NCBI RefSeq assembly: GCF_002356335.1
Contig: NZ_AP018165.1
Span: 496,001 to 560,000, forward strand
Source: [Mycobacterium] stephanolepidis
GTDB taxonomy: Bacteria > Actinomycetota > Actinomycetes > Mycobacteriales > Mycobacteriaceae
Direction of reading: 5' to 3'
Length of the DNA stretch: 64,000 bases
The position numbers and the translations under genes were made by a program. Positions 28,458-36,930 of the stretch are shown in pieces (position 1 is the stretch's first letter; each line of letters opens with the position of its first letter). The notes below the pieces were generated by a model that was not told where the DNA came from, made no database searches, and was given only the letters and a program-made list of their open reading frames with translations.

Positions 28458-29252
28458 TCAGCGTTCGCTGAGCTTGGTGACCACACGCAGTGCGGGTAGC
28501 AGCAGTGATCGTGGTGTGTATCGCCCGGCCACGGTCATCGCCTGGGGTACCGCTCCCGGGACCACGCTGCGTGCGCCCTGCTGCATGCCCTTGATTGCCG
28601 CCGCGGCCACCTGCTTCGCAGAGACCTGTACACCCGGCACGCTGAATCGCTCCGCACTCGCGATCTCGGCCCACTCCGTCGGCACCGGTCCAGGGCACAG
28701 CACCGTGCAGGACACACCGGTGCCCCGCAGCTCCTCGTGCACGGCTTCGGAGAAGGACTGCACGTAGGCCTTGGTCGCGGCATAGGTCGCCATGTACGGA
28801 ATCGGCTGGAACGCGGCGACCGAGGCAATGTTCAGCACCGCCCCGGCCCCCCGATCGACCATGCCTGCCACCGCGGCATGGGTCAGCTCGACCAGCGTGA
28901 TGACGTTGACCTCGATCTCTTCGCGCTCGCGATCCAACGGCAGCTCATGGAAGACCCCGCTGGTGCCGAATCCCGCAGAATTGCACAATCCCGCAATGCG
29001 ATTGGCGGCAATCCACTCGCGTAGCTCGGCACGGCCGGACTCGGTGGCAAGGTCTAGTGCCTGCACCTCGACTTCGATGTGGTGGCGTGCGGACAGGATG
29101 TCGGCGAGCTTGTCCATCCTGTCCTTGCGGCGCGCCACCAGGGTCAACGAGTATCCGCGCTTGGCCAGCCCATACGCCAGCTCGGTGCCTATCCCCGAAG
29201 ACGCCCCGGTGATGACGACGGGTTCGGTCGCCCCCGGCTTGGGCAGGCTCAC
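28458..29252 (-). CDS. Short-chain dehydrogenase/reductase
   Basis: A 264-residue SDR with cofactor loop TGASSGIGTEL, NADP-type VARRKDRM, the CNSAG motif in AGLCNSAGFGTSG and active-site YAATK (YMATYAATKAYV). Its ATG overlaps the stop of the upstream SDR gene by 4 bp (29249-29252), so both are co-translated. It is related to the SDR at 24292. The substrate is unknown; two coupled SDRs suggest consecutive steps on one lipid or steroid. Confidence 0.86.
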   Translation of the reverse strand: MSLPKPGATEPVVITGASSGIGTELAYGLAKRGYSLTLVARRKDRMDKLADILSARHHIEVEVQALDLATESGRAELREWIAANRIAGLCNSAGFGTSGVFHELPLDREREEIEVNVITLVELTHAAVAGMVDRGAGAVLNIASVAAFQPIPYMATYAATKAYVQSFSEAVHEELRGTGVSCTVLCPGPVPTEWAEIASAERFSVPGVQVSAKQVAAAAIKGMQQGARSVVPGAVPQAMTVAGRYTPRSLLLPALRVVTKLSER

Positions 29253-30253
29253 CAGTGCACCCCTGGTGTGGCGTCGATGAAGATCTGTTGCCCGCTGTCC
29301 ACTTCTTCGGGCTTGAGGTTCGTGACCCCCTTGGCGGCATCGGAATCCGGGAACATCTTGTACCCCTGATTGCGCACCGCATCCATGATTTCGGGTGTGA
29401 GTGAATCTGCGAAGGAGGCGATGCGACCGAATGCCGAAGCGACCCGTCGCGGCCGTTCGATGATCGCCTTCGCGATCACCTCACCTGCTTCGTCAGGGGA
29501 CAGGGCAGGAAACTTCTGGTACAGCGTCGTCGGCGCGATCATCGGGGTCCGCACCAATGGCATGTGAATGGTGGTGAAACGCAGTCCCTCGTCCGACGTC
29601 TCGGCCTGGAACGCATCGGAGACCGTGTCCAACGCGGCTTTGGATGCGATGTACGCGCCGAATCGTGGCACCTTTGTCTGCACCCCGATGGACGAGATGT
29701 TGATGACGTGGCCGAACTTGCGCTCACGCATGCCCGGCATGAAGCCGAGGATGAGATGTAGGGGCGCAAAGTAATTCAATTGCATGGTGCGCTCGAAATC
29801 GTGTGGCCGGTCGTACGACAGGGCCAGCGAGCGCCGGATCGATCGACCGGCGTTGTTGATCAGAATGTCCACCCTGCCGTGGTCGGCAAGCACGTCTTTC
29901 ACCATCCGATCGATGGCGTCCATATCGGACAGATCGCACGGGAACACGTGGGCGGTGCCGCCGACGCCACGAACCTGCGCGGCAGTCTCCTGCAATTTGT
30001 CCTCGGAGCGGGCGACCAGCAGCACCGTTCCGCCGGCCTCGCCGATCTGTAGCGCTGCGGCCTGGCCGATGCCAGACGAGCCGCCGGTGATCATGACGAT
30101 CTTGTTGCGGACCGACGAGCGCAGACTTCGGCTCGGTGTGACGAGCTTGGCGATGGCGTGCGGTGTGAGCTGTCCGGTCGGCGTTGTCAGGGCCTTGTTG
30201 ACCTTGCCGAACTGCTGCGACGCCAGAGAGCTGAGACGTTGCATGGGGTTCAT
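29249..30253 (-). CDS. Short-chain dehydrogenase/reductase with N-terminal extension
   Basis: A 334-residue SDR. About 50 residues precede the Rossmann fold (MNPMQRLSSLASQQFGKVNK...), which begins KIVMITGGSSGIGQAA. Further motifs are VARSEDKLQE, INNAGRSIRRS, NISSIGVQTK and the active site YIASK. The C-terminal region (LTPEIMDAVRNQGYKMFPDS) is like that of the multi-domain mycobacterial acyl-reductase family. It starts 47 bp after otsB-GH15 and is coupled to the SDR at 28458. Confidence 0.85.
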   Translation of the reverse strand: MNPMQRLSSLASQQFGKVNKALTTPTGQLTPHAIAKLVTPSRSLRSSVRNKIVMITGGSSGIGQAAALQIGEAGGTVLLVARSEDKLQETAAQVRGVGGTAHVFPCDLSDMDAIDRMVKDVLADHGRVDILINNAGRSIRRSLALSYDRPHDFERTMQLNYFAPLHLILGFMPGMRERKFGHVINISSIGVQTKVPRFGAYIASKAALDTVSDAFQAETSDEGLRFTTIHMPLVRTPMIAPTTLYQKFPALSPDEAGEVIAKAIIERPRRVASAFGRIASFADSLTPEIMDAVRNQGYKMFPDSDAAKGVTNLKPEEVDSGQQIFIDATPGVHW

Positions 30254-30300
30254 GGCTGAACGCTATGCCCGCGCCGCCGGTGGCGCGGCGAAATGGCCGG

Positions 30301-32835
30301 TTAGGACAGCAAGGCGGCGCAGCGCAGCAGACCGATGTGGCTGTACGCCTGCGGGTGATTGCCCAGCGAACGTTCCGCCACCGGGTCGTACTCCTCGGAC
30401 AACAGGCCGGTGGGGCCGGTGGCCTTGACCAGCTGGTCGAACAGCAGCTCGGCCTGCGATCGCGCACCGATGAGCAGATAGGCCTCGACGAGCCAGGCGG
30501 CACACAGGTGGAAGCCGCCCTCTCCGCCGGGCAGCCCGTCATCGCGGTGGTATCGGTAAACCGTTGCACCACTGCGCAATTCGGCCTCGGTGGCGATCAC
30601 TGTCGCGGTGAACCGGGGATCGGTGGGCTCGATCAGCCCGGACAGTCCGATGTACAGGGTGGCGGCATCCAGATCTGTGCCGTCGTAGGCGGCCGTGAAG
30701 GACTTGACCGAGCCGTTCCAGCCCTTCTCGATGACCTCGGCGGCGATCTCGTCACGTAGTCCGGCCCAGCCCGCGGGAGTCTCGCGCTGGAACTCTTCGG
30801 CGAGTTTCACCGCGCGGTCCACGGTCACCCAGCACATCACCTTGGAGTAGACGTGGTGGCGCGGATTGCCGCGGATCTCCCAGATTCCGTGGTCGGGTTC
30901 GTACCACCGGCGTTCGACGGCAAGAACCATGTCCGATACCAAGTTCCAGTCGGCATCGGTCAGCGGTTCGGCGTGTCCGAGACGCTTACGGGCGTGAGTC
31001 AGATCGTGGATCAGTTCCACCACGGGTCCGAAGACATCCAGCTGTACTTGTGAGTTGGCGGCGTTGCCGACGCGGACCGGGCGCGAGCCCGCGTATCCGG
31101 GCAGCGAGTCGATCACCGCTTCGGGCGGCAGCACCGTTCCGGACAAGGTGTACAGCGGGTGCAGGCGATCCGGACCGGGTAGGTGCTCCAGTACTCGGTG
31201 CAGCCAGCCCAGCAGGCCCTCGGCCTCGCCCAGCGATCCCAACGCCACCAGTGCCGATGCGGTCATCGAGGCGTCGCGCAGCCAGCAGTACCGATAGTCC
31301 CAGTTGCGAATACCGCCAATGTCTTCCGGCAACGACGTGGTGGCGGCGGCGAGGATGGCGCCGGATTCGGCATGCACCAGGCCGCGCAGCGTCAGCGCCG
31401 AGCGCTTCATCAGTCCGGGCTTGCGCTCGGGGAGCGTCAGGGTCTGAGCCCAGTCGCGCCAATACGACTCGGCGCGGCGCCGCAGCTCGGGTTCGGGGAC
31501 GGGATTTGGCCCTAAATCCTCTGTACCGCAGCGCAATTCGAGGGCAATTGGCCGGTTGGAACGGCTGATCGTCGCGGTCGCGGTCTGTTCGTCGGCGGAG
31601 ATGCTCCAGGTGACGCCGGGGGCCCGCAGCACAATCGGATCGTTGGTGCCCAGCACCCGCAGGCCGCCCTCGTCGGCCACCAGCTGTACGGGTGTCTGGC
31701 CGAACTCGGGGCGTGGGGCGAAAGTGACCACCGCATCGGCCTCGCCGGTGACAACCCTAATCAGATCGGTACGTCCGGGGATTTCATCGTGAGCCAGGTA
31801 GTCGGTGACCTGCAGACTGGCCCAACGTGTTTCAACAGTCATGGTGCTGTCGATGTACTTCTGGCCGAGTGGCAGCGCGGACCGTGCGGGGCCGATGGTG
31901 AAGTGTCCGGCCTCGTCCCCGCCGAGAAGGTGAGCGAAGACCGCTGCCGAGTCGGGTTCCGGATGACACATCCAGGTGATGTCACCGGTAGGGGTCACCA
32001 GCGCGAGGGTGCGCGAGTTGGCGAGCATGGTGAGACGCTCGATGGGGGTGGCGTGGCCGCCGAGCAGCCAGGTGCGACGTTCTTCAAGCAGGAAAGCCAG
32101 TGCGGTGCCGACTGATTCGGTGTCCGGGATGCGATATCCGGCGAGGGTCTCTCCATCGCCCACCTTGACGCCCACGTCAGGGCCATGTAGCCGCTTGAAG
32201 GCCTTCTCATCGGTGACATCGTCGCCGAAGAAGACCGCCGCGGTCGCGCCTTCCTGATGGCGCAAGATGTCGAGCGCCTGTCCCTTGTCAGTGGGTATGA
32301 CCGCGAATTCGAGAACCTTCTTGCCCTCGGTGACCTGCGCGCCCCACCCGTTGGCCACGGTAAGTGCTTGGGACAGCGCGGCATCGCCGTCCTCGTCCGA
32401 GGCGTTGCGCACGTGCAGTGCGACGCTCGCCGGTTTCAGCTCGATGGCTACTCCGGCGTATTCGGCGGCGATGGCCGAGAGTTTGTTGGCGATGGTCTTC
32501 AACAGCGCCTTGGCGTCTCCATCGATGGCGTGTACGAATCCGGCATCGAACTCAGATCCGTGGCTACCGACCAGATGTACCTCGGAGGGCAGCCGCGACA
32601 GGGTCGCCAGATCACGCAGCGCGCGCCCGGAGATCAGCGCCGAGGTTGTCGACGGCAGTCCCGCCAAAGCCCGCAACGCCGTGGTCGACTCGGGGTGTGG
32701 GCGTGCGTCATCGGGGTTGTTGACCAGCGGGGCGATGGTTCCGTCGTAATCGGAGGCCACCAACAGCCGAGGAGTACGGGCGACTTCGGAAAGAGCCCGG
32801 CGCAATTCGACAGGCAGATCTTGGGCACTCACCAC
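30301..32835 (-). CDS. Trehalose-6-phosphate phosphatase fused to GH15 glycosidase
   Basis: An 844-residue two-domain enzyme. Residues 1-250 form a HAD-type trehalose-phosphatase: DYDGTIAP (Asp29 and Asp31), LISGR, and FFGDDVTDEKAF. Residues from about 265 form a GH15 glucoamylase/trehalase-like domain: the N-terminal beta domain (TPTGDITWMCHPEPDSAAVFAHLLGGD) then an (alpha/alpha)6 barrel with NWDYRYCWLRDASM, HVYSKVMCWVTVDRA, GGFHLCAAWLVEAY and SEEYDP. The first domain would make trehalose from its phosphate; the second could cleave trehalose or another alpha-glucoside. GTG/ATG start confusion is minor here. The fusion is notable. Confidence 0.88.
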   Translation of the reverse strand: MVSAQDLPVELRRALSEVARTPRLLVASDYDGTIAPLVNNPDDARPHPESTTALRALAGLPSTTSALISGRALRDLATLSRLPSEVHLVGSHGSEFDAGFVHAIDGDAKALLKTIANKLSAIAAEYAGVAIELKPASVALHVRNASDEDGDAALSQALTVANGWGAQVTEGKKVLEFAVIPTDKGQALDILRHQEGATAAVFFGDDVTDEKAFKRLHGPDVGVKVGDGETLAGYRIPDTESVGTALAFLLEERRTWLLGGHATPIERLTMLANSRTLALVTPTGDITWMCHPEPDSAAVFAHLLGGDEAGHFTIGPARSALPLGQKYIDSTMTVETRWASLQVTDYLAHDEIPGRTDLIRVVTGEADAVVTFAPRPEFGQTPVQLVADEGGLRVLGTNDPIVLRAPGVTWSISADEQTATATISRSNRPIALELRCGTEDLGPNPVPEPELRRRAESYWRDWAQTLTLPERKPGLMKRSALTLRGLVHAESGAILAAATTSLPEDIGGIRNWDYRYCWLRDASMTASALVALGSLGEAEGLLGWLHRVLEHLPGPDRLHPLYTLSGTVLPPEAVIDSLPGYAGSRPVRVGNAANSQVQLDVFGPVVELIHDLTHARKRLGHAEPLTDADWNLVSDMVLAVERRWYEPDHGIWEIRGNPRHHVYSKVMCWVTVDRAVKLAEEFQRETPAGWAGLRDEIAAEVIEKGWNGSVKSFTAAYDGTDLDAATLYIGLSGLIEPTDPRFTATVIATEAELRSGATVYRYHRDDGLPGGEGGFHLCAAWLVEAYLLIGARSQAELLFDQLVKATGPTGLLSEEYDPVAERSLGNHPQAYSHIGLLRCAALLS

Positions 32836-32892
32836 GGGTCCCGAGTCTACGTCCGCTACCTACAGCGGGCTGGCTAGGCCAAGCGTTGCTGC

Positions 32893-33570
32893 TCAGGTAA
32901 TGCCAAGCAGCAATCTGACGGTGCGATCGAGACGGTGGCTCACATCGGTTGCCGACGCTCGACGCGTCAGCCAGGCAATCATGTTGGAGGTCCAGACATC
33001 CGAGATGACGCGGGCGATATGGAACTGCGCGTCGGAAGGGTCGTCGTCACCGGCCATCGCGCGGGCGAAAATACCGTCCATCAGGCGGCCTACGTGATCA
33101 ACCTCACCGGCGGCGGAAGCGTCTGCGAAGACCAACGCGCGGGTCATCGCCTCGGTGAGCAGGGGGTTGCGCTGCATGTTGCGATTCAGCCGGGTGATCG
33201 CCGTGTGCAGGCGTTCGTAGGCGGTGCCGCCGCTGACAGTATTGCGATCTGATCTGGCGTCGATCTGCTCGAACTCGCGCTCCAACGCGGACACGAGAAG
33301 ATGCACCTTGGAGGGGAAGTACCGATACAGCGTGCCCACGGCGACGTCTGCCCGTTCGGCGACGGTGCGCATCTGCACCGCCTCGTAGCCGCCCTTGGAC
33401 GCGATGGCCAAGGTGGCGTCCAGGATGCGCTTGCGGCGTTCGCGCTGCGCGGTCGAACCGAGATCGTCATCGGACAGTGCTGAGACGGCGGCAGGCTGAT
33501 TCGCGGCGTCGGTATCACCGTTATCCGACTGCACGGCTTCCGATGCGTTAGATGTCCGAGGCGTTGCCAT
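32893..33570 (-). CDS. kstR: KstR, TetR-family repressor of cholesterol catabolism
   Basis: A 225-residue TetR regulator, very similar to M. tuberculosis KstR (Rv3574) from LGSTAQRERRKRILDATLAIASKGGYEAVQMRTVAERADVAVGTLYRYFPSK (HTH, in pieces) to VSHRLDRTVRLLLG. It carries an N-terminal extension of about 45 low-complexity residues absent in the M. tuberculosis protein. The ATG at 33570 follows a good CAGGGAGT RBS; a GTG at 33594 is also in frame. KstR represses sterol uptake and degradation genes and is released by a 3-oxo-4-cholestenoyl-CoA type ligand. A KstR box lies between it and fadE34. Confidence 0.92.
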   Translation of the reverse strand: MATPRTSNASEAVQSDNGDTDAANQPAAVSALSDDDLGSTAQRERRKRILDATLAIASKGGYEAVQMRTVAERADVAVGTLYRYFPSKVHLLVSALEREFEQIDARSDRNTVSGGTAYERLHTAITRLNRNMQRNPLLTEAMTRALVFADASAAGEVDHVGRLMDGIFARAMAGDDDPSDAQFHIARVISDVWTSNMIAWLTRRASATDVSHRLDRTVRLLLGIT

Positions 33571-33714
33571 GGCGTCTGTACTCCCTGTGCTCACGTTCTG
33601 GTTCAGCGCACGACTATACGGATGACCGTCGGCCGTTTCAGGTCTCCCTGGCCCTCCGGTAGCGCTCTGTACAGCCTGAATGCGTTCCTACTACACTGAA
33701 CCCAATCACGATAT

Positions 33715-33728
33715 TAGAACACGTTCTA
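33715..33728. promoter_or_regulatory. KstR operator in kstR-fadE34 intergenic region
   Basis: Perfect 14-bp palindrome TAGAACACGTTCTA, matching the KstR consensus TnnAACnnGTTnnA. It can serve both the divergent kstR (autoregulation) and fadE34. Confidence 0.93.
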
Positions 33729-33762
33729 GTCTCGTGTACCCGAATCAAGCCGAGGAGAATCT

Positions 33763-35880
33763 GTGTCGTCCGATGTCCAGGAAGCCGCCCGGGACGCGGT
33801 CCGTCAGTGGGCCAAGAGTGCGGCTGTCATCGAGTCGGTCCGCAAGATGGAATCCGACCCCCACGGGTGGGGCCCGGCCTATGCCGGGCTGGCTGAGCTG
33901 GGCATATTCGGCGTCGCGGTGCCCGAAGCCGCGGGCGGTTCGGGGGCCGGATTCGACGACATGATCGCCATGGTGGACGAGGCCGCGGCGTCCTTGGTGC
34001 CGGGTCCGATTGCCACCAGTGCGTTGGCCGCCGTGGTACTCGCGGCCGACGGGCCGGCCGAATTGGTGGCGGCGCTGGCGTCCGGCGAGCGCACGGCGGG
34101 CGTGGCCCTCACCGGGAGCCTGACCGTCGCCGACGGGTTGGCTTCGGGCGTGTTGCCCGCGGTGCTGGGCGGCACCGTCGATGGAGTGCTGCTTGCCCCG
34201 GGGCCCGACGGTTGGGTGTTGGTCGACTGCGTGGGTGCTGGTGTCGCGGTGGATGTGAAGAAGGCGACCGATTTCTCGCGTCCGTGGGCCGCGATCGCCC
34301 TGAACGGCGCCGAGGCGCATCCGGTGAGTCTGCCGGCCGCCGTGGTCGCCGATCTGGTGACGGTGACCCTCGCGGCCGAGGCGGTGGGCGTGGCGCGCTG
34401 GGCGCTACAGACCGCCGTCGAGTACGCGAAGGTGCGTGAGCAGTTCGGTAAGCAGATCGGCAGCTTTCAGGCCATCAAACACATGTGTGCGGAAATGCTG
34501 TGCCGGGTCGAGCAGGCGGATGTCGCAGTCTGGGATGCCGCCGGCTGCGCGCAGGATGTGGTAGCCAATAGTGGTGATTTCCAGCAACTTTCGCTTGCGG
34601 CCGCGGTTGCGGCGGCCGTGGCGGTCGATGCCGCGGTGGTCAACACCAAGGACTGCATTCAGATTCTTGGCGGCATCGGGTTCACCTGGGAGCATGACGC
34701 GCACCTGTACCTGCGGCGCGCCTACGCACTTCAGTCCTTCCTGGGCAAGCCGGCGGTATGGCGGCGTAAGGCCGCCGCGTTGACGCTCGAGGGAACCCGT
34801 CGCTCACTGACCATCGACCTCGGTGAGGTGGAGACCCAGCGGGATGAGGTCGCTGCCACCGCCGTGGAAATCGCTTCGGCACCAAAGGATGAGCGCCAGG
34901 TTCGGCTGGCCGAGACGGGTTTCCTGGCCCCACACTGGCCCGCGCCGTACGGGCTGGGCGCGGGTGCTGCGCAGCAGCTGCTCATCGACCAGGAGCTGCA
35001 CGCCGCGGGAGTGACCCGTCCCGACCTCGTCATCGGGTGGTGGGCGGCTCCGACCATTCTTGAGCACGGAACTCCAGAGCAGATAGCGCAATTCGTCGCT
35101 CCCACCCTGCGCGGTGAGATCGAATGGTGCCAGCTGTTCTCCGAGCCCGGTGCCGGTAGCGATCTTGCGGCGTTGCGTACCAAGGCAACTCGAGTCGACG
35201 GCGGGTGGAAGCTCGACGGGCAGAAGGTGTGGAATTCCAAGGCCCAGATCGCGGACTGGGCGATCTGCCTGGCGCGGACCAACCCCGATGTTCCCAAGCA
35301 CAAGGGCATTACGTACTTCCTGCTCGACATGAAGACCCCGGGGATCACCGTGCGGCCGCTGCGCGAGATCACCGGTGAGGAGATGTTTAACGAGGTCTTC
35401 CTGGATGGTGTGGTCGTTCCGGACGAGAATGTGGTCGGATCGGTCGACGATGGATGGCGTCTAGCCCGCACCACACTGGCCAATGAACGGGTGGCCATGG
35501 CCGGGGGCGGCACGCTCGACGAGGCTATGGAGTCGCTGCTGACGCTCATCGGGGACGCAGAATTAGATGGGGCACAACTGGATACGCTTGGTGTATTCGT
35601 GTGCTCAGCGCAGACGGGTGCGCTGCTGGATCTGCGCACCGCGCTGCGCGCCATCGGTGGTCAGGATCCGGGTGCGGCCTCGAGCGTGCGCAAGCTCGTC
35701 GGAGTGCGGCATCGTCAGGGGCTGTCGGAGCACATCCTCGACTATGTGGACTCTCATGGAGCGGTGGAGTCACACGAGATGTGGCTGTTCATGCGGGACC
35801 GATGCCTGTCGATTGCCGGGGGCACCACGCAGATCCTGCTCAGCGTGGCAGGGGAGCGCTTGCTCGGTCTGCCGCGTTGA
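33763..35880 (+). CDS. fadE34: FadE34, fused acyl-CoA dehydrogenase for the sterol side chain
   Basis: A 705-residue protein made of two acyl-CoA dehydrogenase halves fused head to tail. The first half ends with CIQILGGIGFTWEHDAHLYLRR, and the second half contains EPGAGSDLAALRTKATRVDGGW and ends with IAGGTTQILLSVAGERLLGLPR. In M. tuberculosis FadE34 (Rv3573c, ChsE3) dehydrogenates the C5 side-chain CoA ester; the fusion replaces an alpha2beta2 heterotetramer. The start is GTG 33763, 35 bp from a KstR box. It diverges from kstR. Confidence 0.93.
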   Translation: MSSDVQEAARDAVRQWAKSAAVIESVRKMESDPHGWGPAYAGLAELGIFGVAVPEAAGGSGAGFDDMIAMVDEAAASLVPGPIATSALAAVVLAADGPAELVAALASGERTAGVALTGSLTVADGLASGVLPAVLGGTVDGVLLAPGPDGWVLVDCVGAGVAVDVKKATDFSRPWAAIALNGAEAHPVSLPAAVVADLVTVTLAAEAVGVARWALQTAVEYAKVREQFGKQIGSFQAIKHMCAEMLCRVEQADVAVWDAAGCAQDVVANSGDFQQLSLAAAVAAAVAVDAAVVNTKDCIQILGGIGFTWEHDAHLYLRRAYALQSFLGKPAVWRRKAAALTLEGTRRSLTIDLGEVETQRDEVAATAVEIASAPKDERQVRLAETGFLAPHWPAPYGLGAGAAQQLLIDQELHAAGVTRPDLVIGWWAAPTILEHGTPEQIAQFVAPTLRGEIEWCQLFSEPGAGSDLAALRTKATRVDGGWKLDGQKVWNSKAQIADWAICLARTNPDVPKHKGITYFLLDMKTPGITVRPLREITGEEMFNEVFLDGVVVPDENVVGSVDDGWRLARTTLANERVAMAGGGTLDEAMESLLTLIGDAELDGAQLDTLGVFVCSAQTGALLDLRTALRAIGGQDPGAASSVRKLVGVRHRQGLSEHILDYVDSHGAVESHEMWLFMRDRCLSIAGGTTQILLSVAGERLLGLPR

Positions 35881-36186
35881 CAGCCAGCAGTCAGCTCGGG
35901 TGCGCATGCGGTGTTGGGTGCTGCGCGGGAGCACCCCCGGACCGTAGAGGCCACGGCCGCGTCGACGAACTCGGTCGAGTTTGACGTCGGTGCGCAGTGC
36001 ATCGGAGATCGTCTTTGACGGACGACCATCTACGTCAAAACCCTTGTCCGCCAACATGGTGACCATCTCGGATACGGTGGTGAGCCCGTGGCGATGGATA
36101 TGCAGGACGAGCAGATAGCGCAAATCGGTGCGTAGCGAGCGGGTCCGAGCGTGCATGCTCAGCACCATGTCATGGGGCGCCGACAT
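35770..36186 (-). CDS. Small HTH-like protein overlapping the fadE34 3' end
   Basis: A 138-residue basic protein, unidentified. Residues 10-85 look like a winged-helix DNA-binding domain (RSLRTDLRYLLVLHIHRHGLTTVSEMVTMLADKGF followed by GRPSKTISDALRTDVKLDRVRRRGRGLYGPG, in pieces). The C-terminal 40 residues are encoded antisense to the last 111 bp of fadE34 and are probably dispensable; conserved-looking sequence ends at about PRSTQHR. It has no counterpart between fadE34 and the Rv3572-like gene in M. tuberculosis as I recall it. An inverted repeat just upstream could be its operator. Confidence 0.6.
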   Translation of the reverse strand: MSAPHDMVLSMHARTRSLRTDLRYLLVLHIHRHGLTTVSEMVTMLADKGFDVDGRPSKTISDALRTDVKLDRVRRRGRGLYGPGVLPRSTQHRMRTRADCWLSTRQTEQALPCHAEQDLRGAPGNRQASVPHEQPHLV

Positions 36187-36222
36187 CGTCGGACTGGCGT
36201 CTTAAGCAACACACGTCTGGTG

Positions 36223-36277
36223 CCCGCGTTTATGCGACAACTACCGGCCTGACCAATTGTTGTCGCATAGACGTGGG
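36223..36277. repeat. Imperfect inverted repeat upstream of the HTH-like gene
   Basis: Two 18-base arms (36223-36240 and 36260-36277) pair at 16 of 18 positions around a 19-base loop. The outer parts are CCCGCG/CGTGGG and the inner parts TATGCGACAA/TTGTCGCATA. No T-run follows on either strand, so it is not a typical terminator. It sits 37-91 bp upstream of the HTH-like gene start. Confidence 0.8.
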
Positions 36278-36326
36278 CGGCACACACATGGTCGGCGCGG
36301 GTGCTCGGGATCCGGCTGGGTGACGG

Positions 36327-36866
36327 CTAGCTGAAGCGGGCCTGTGCGCAGGCGTCGGGCGAGATTACGCTCCGGCCACCGATACTGGCCTCCACGTGGC
36401 TGCACACGATGTAGTCGGCGTCGAGCTTGGGTTGCCCGGTCGCCCAATCGGTCGGCTGGGTGGTGCCGGTGATCCGGAAGTGGTCGACGTCACCTCCACC
36501 GAAGTAGACGGTGGTGAGCAGCCATGTGCTACCGCCGTTGTGCTCCACGGTGTTCGGATTGTCGGCCCATTGCACCCAGAGATAGTTCATCCGGTCCGAG
36601 GTGCGCAGTTCGGTGGTCTGCTTGGCCCACAGATCTCCCCCGAATCCCTCAATCCCGTTGGGGGTCCGAAGGTTGAAGCTCGCAGTGTAGTAACACTGCC
36701 GTTCGGCCCTGCGGCAGTCGGCGGTGGCGTGCACCTCGAGCTGACGCCCCTCGTCGACGGGCGTGCTGACGTCGGTGGTTTTGACCTCGGCGGTGGCCGT
36801 GCCTGGGAAGACCAGGGAAGTGACCACCAGTGATGCGGCGGCCAGCGCCGATTTCAGGGAGCTCAT
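36327..36866 (-). CDS. Secreted protein (Rv3572-like)
   Basis: A 179-residue exported protein with a signal peptide (MSSLKSALAAASLVVTSLVF, cleavage after ATA). The mature part has four cysteines (two close together in CRRAERQCYY, and CSH and CAQARFS near the end). Aromatic-rich beta strands follow (YTASFNLRTPNGIEGFGGDLWAKQ in pieces, LLTTVYFGGGDVDHFRITG). Size and location next to kshB agree with M. tuberculosis Rv3572. Function is unknown. Confidence 0.78.
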   Translation of the reverse strand: MSSLKSALAAASLVVTSLVFPGTATAEVKTTDVSTPVDEGRQLEVHATADCRRAERQCYYTASFNLRTPNGIEGFGGDLWAKQTTELRTSDRMNYLWVQWADNPNTVEHNGGSTWLLTTVYFGGGDVDHFRITGTTQPTDWATGQPKLDADYIVCSHVEASIGGRSVISPDACAQARFS

Positions 36867-36930
36867 GATGGGGGAATCGTATCGGCCCGGTGGTGCCGCG
36901 TCGTCGAGATCTTTTTTCTGAACCCGGCGT

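Noticed and set aside
30262..30290. GC hairpin downstream of otsB-GH15 as an intrinsic terminator
   Set aside because: Short GC stem (CGCGCC/GGCGCG) without a T-run; the next gene is only 47 bp away on the same strand.
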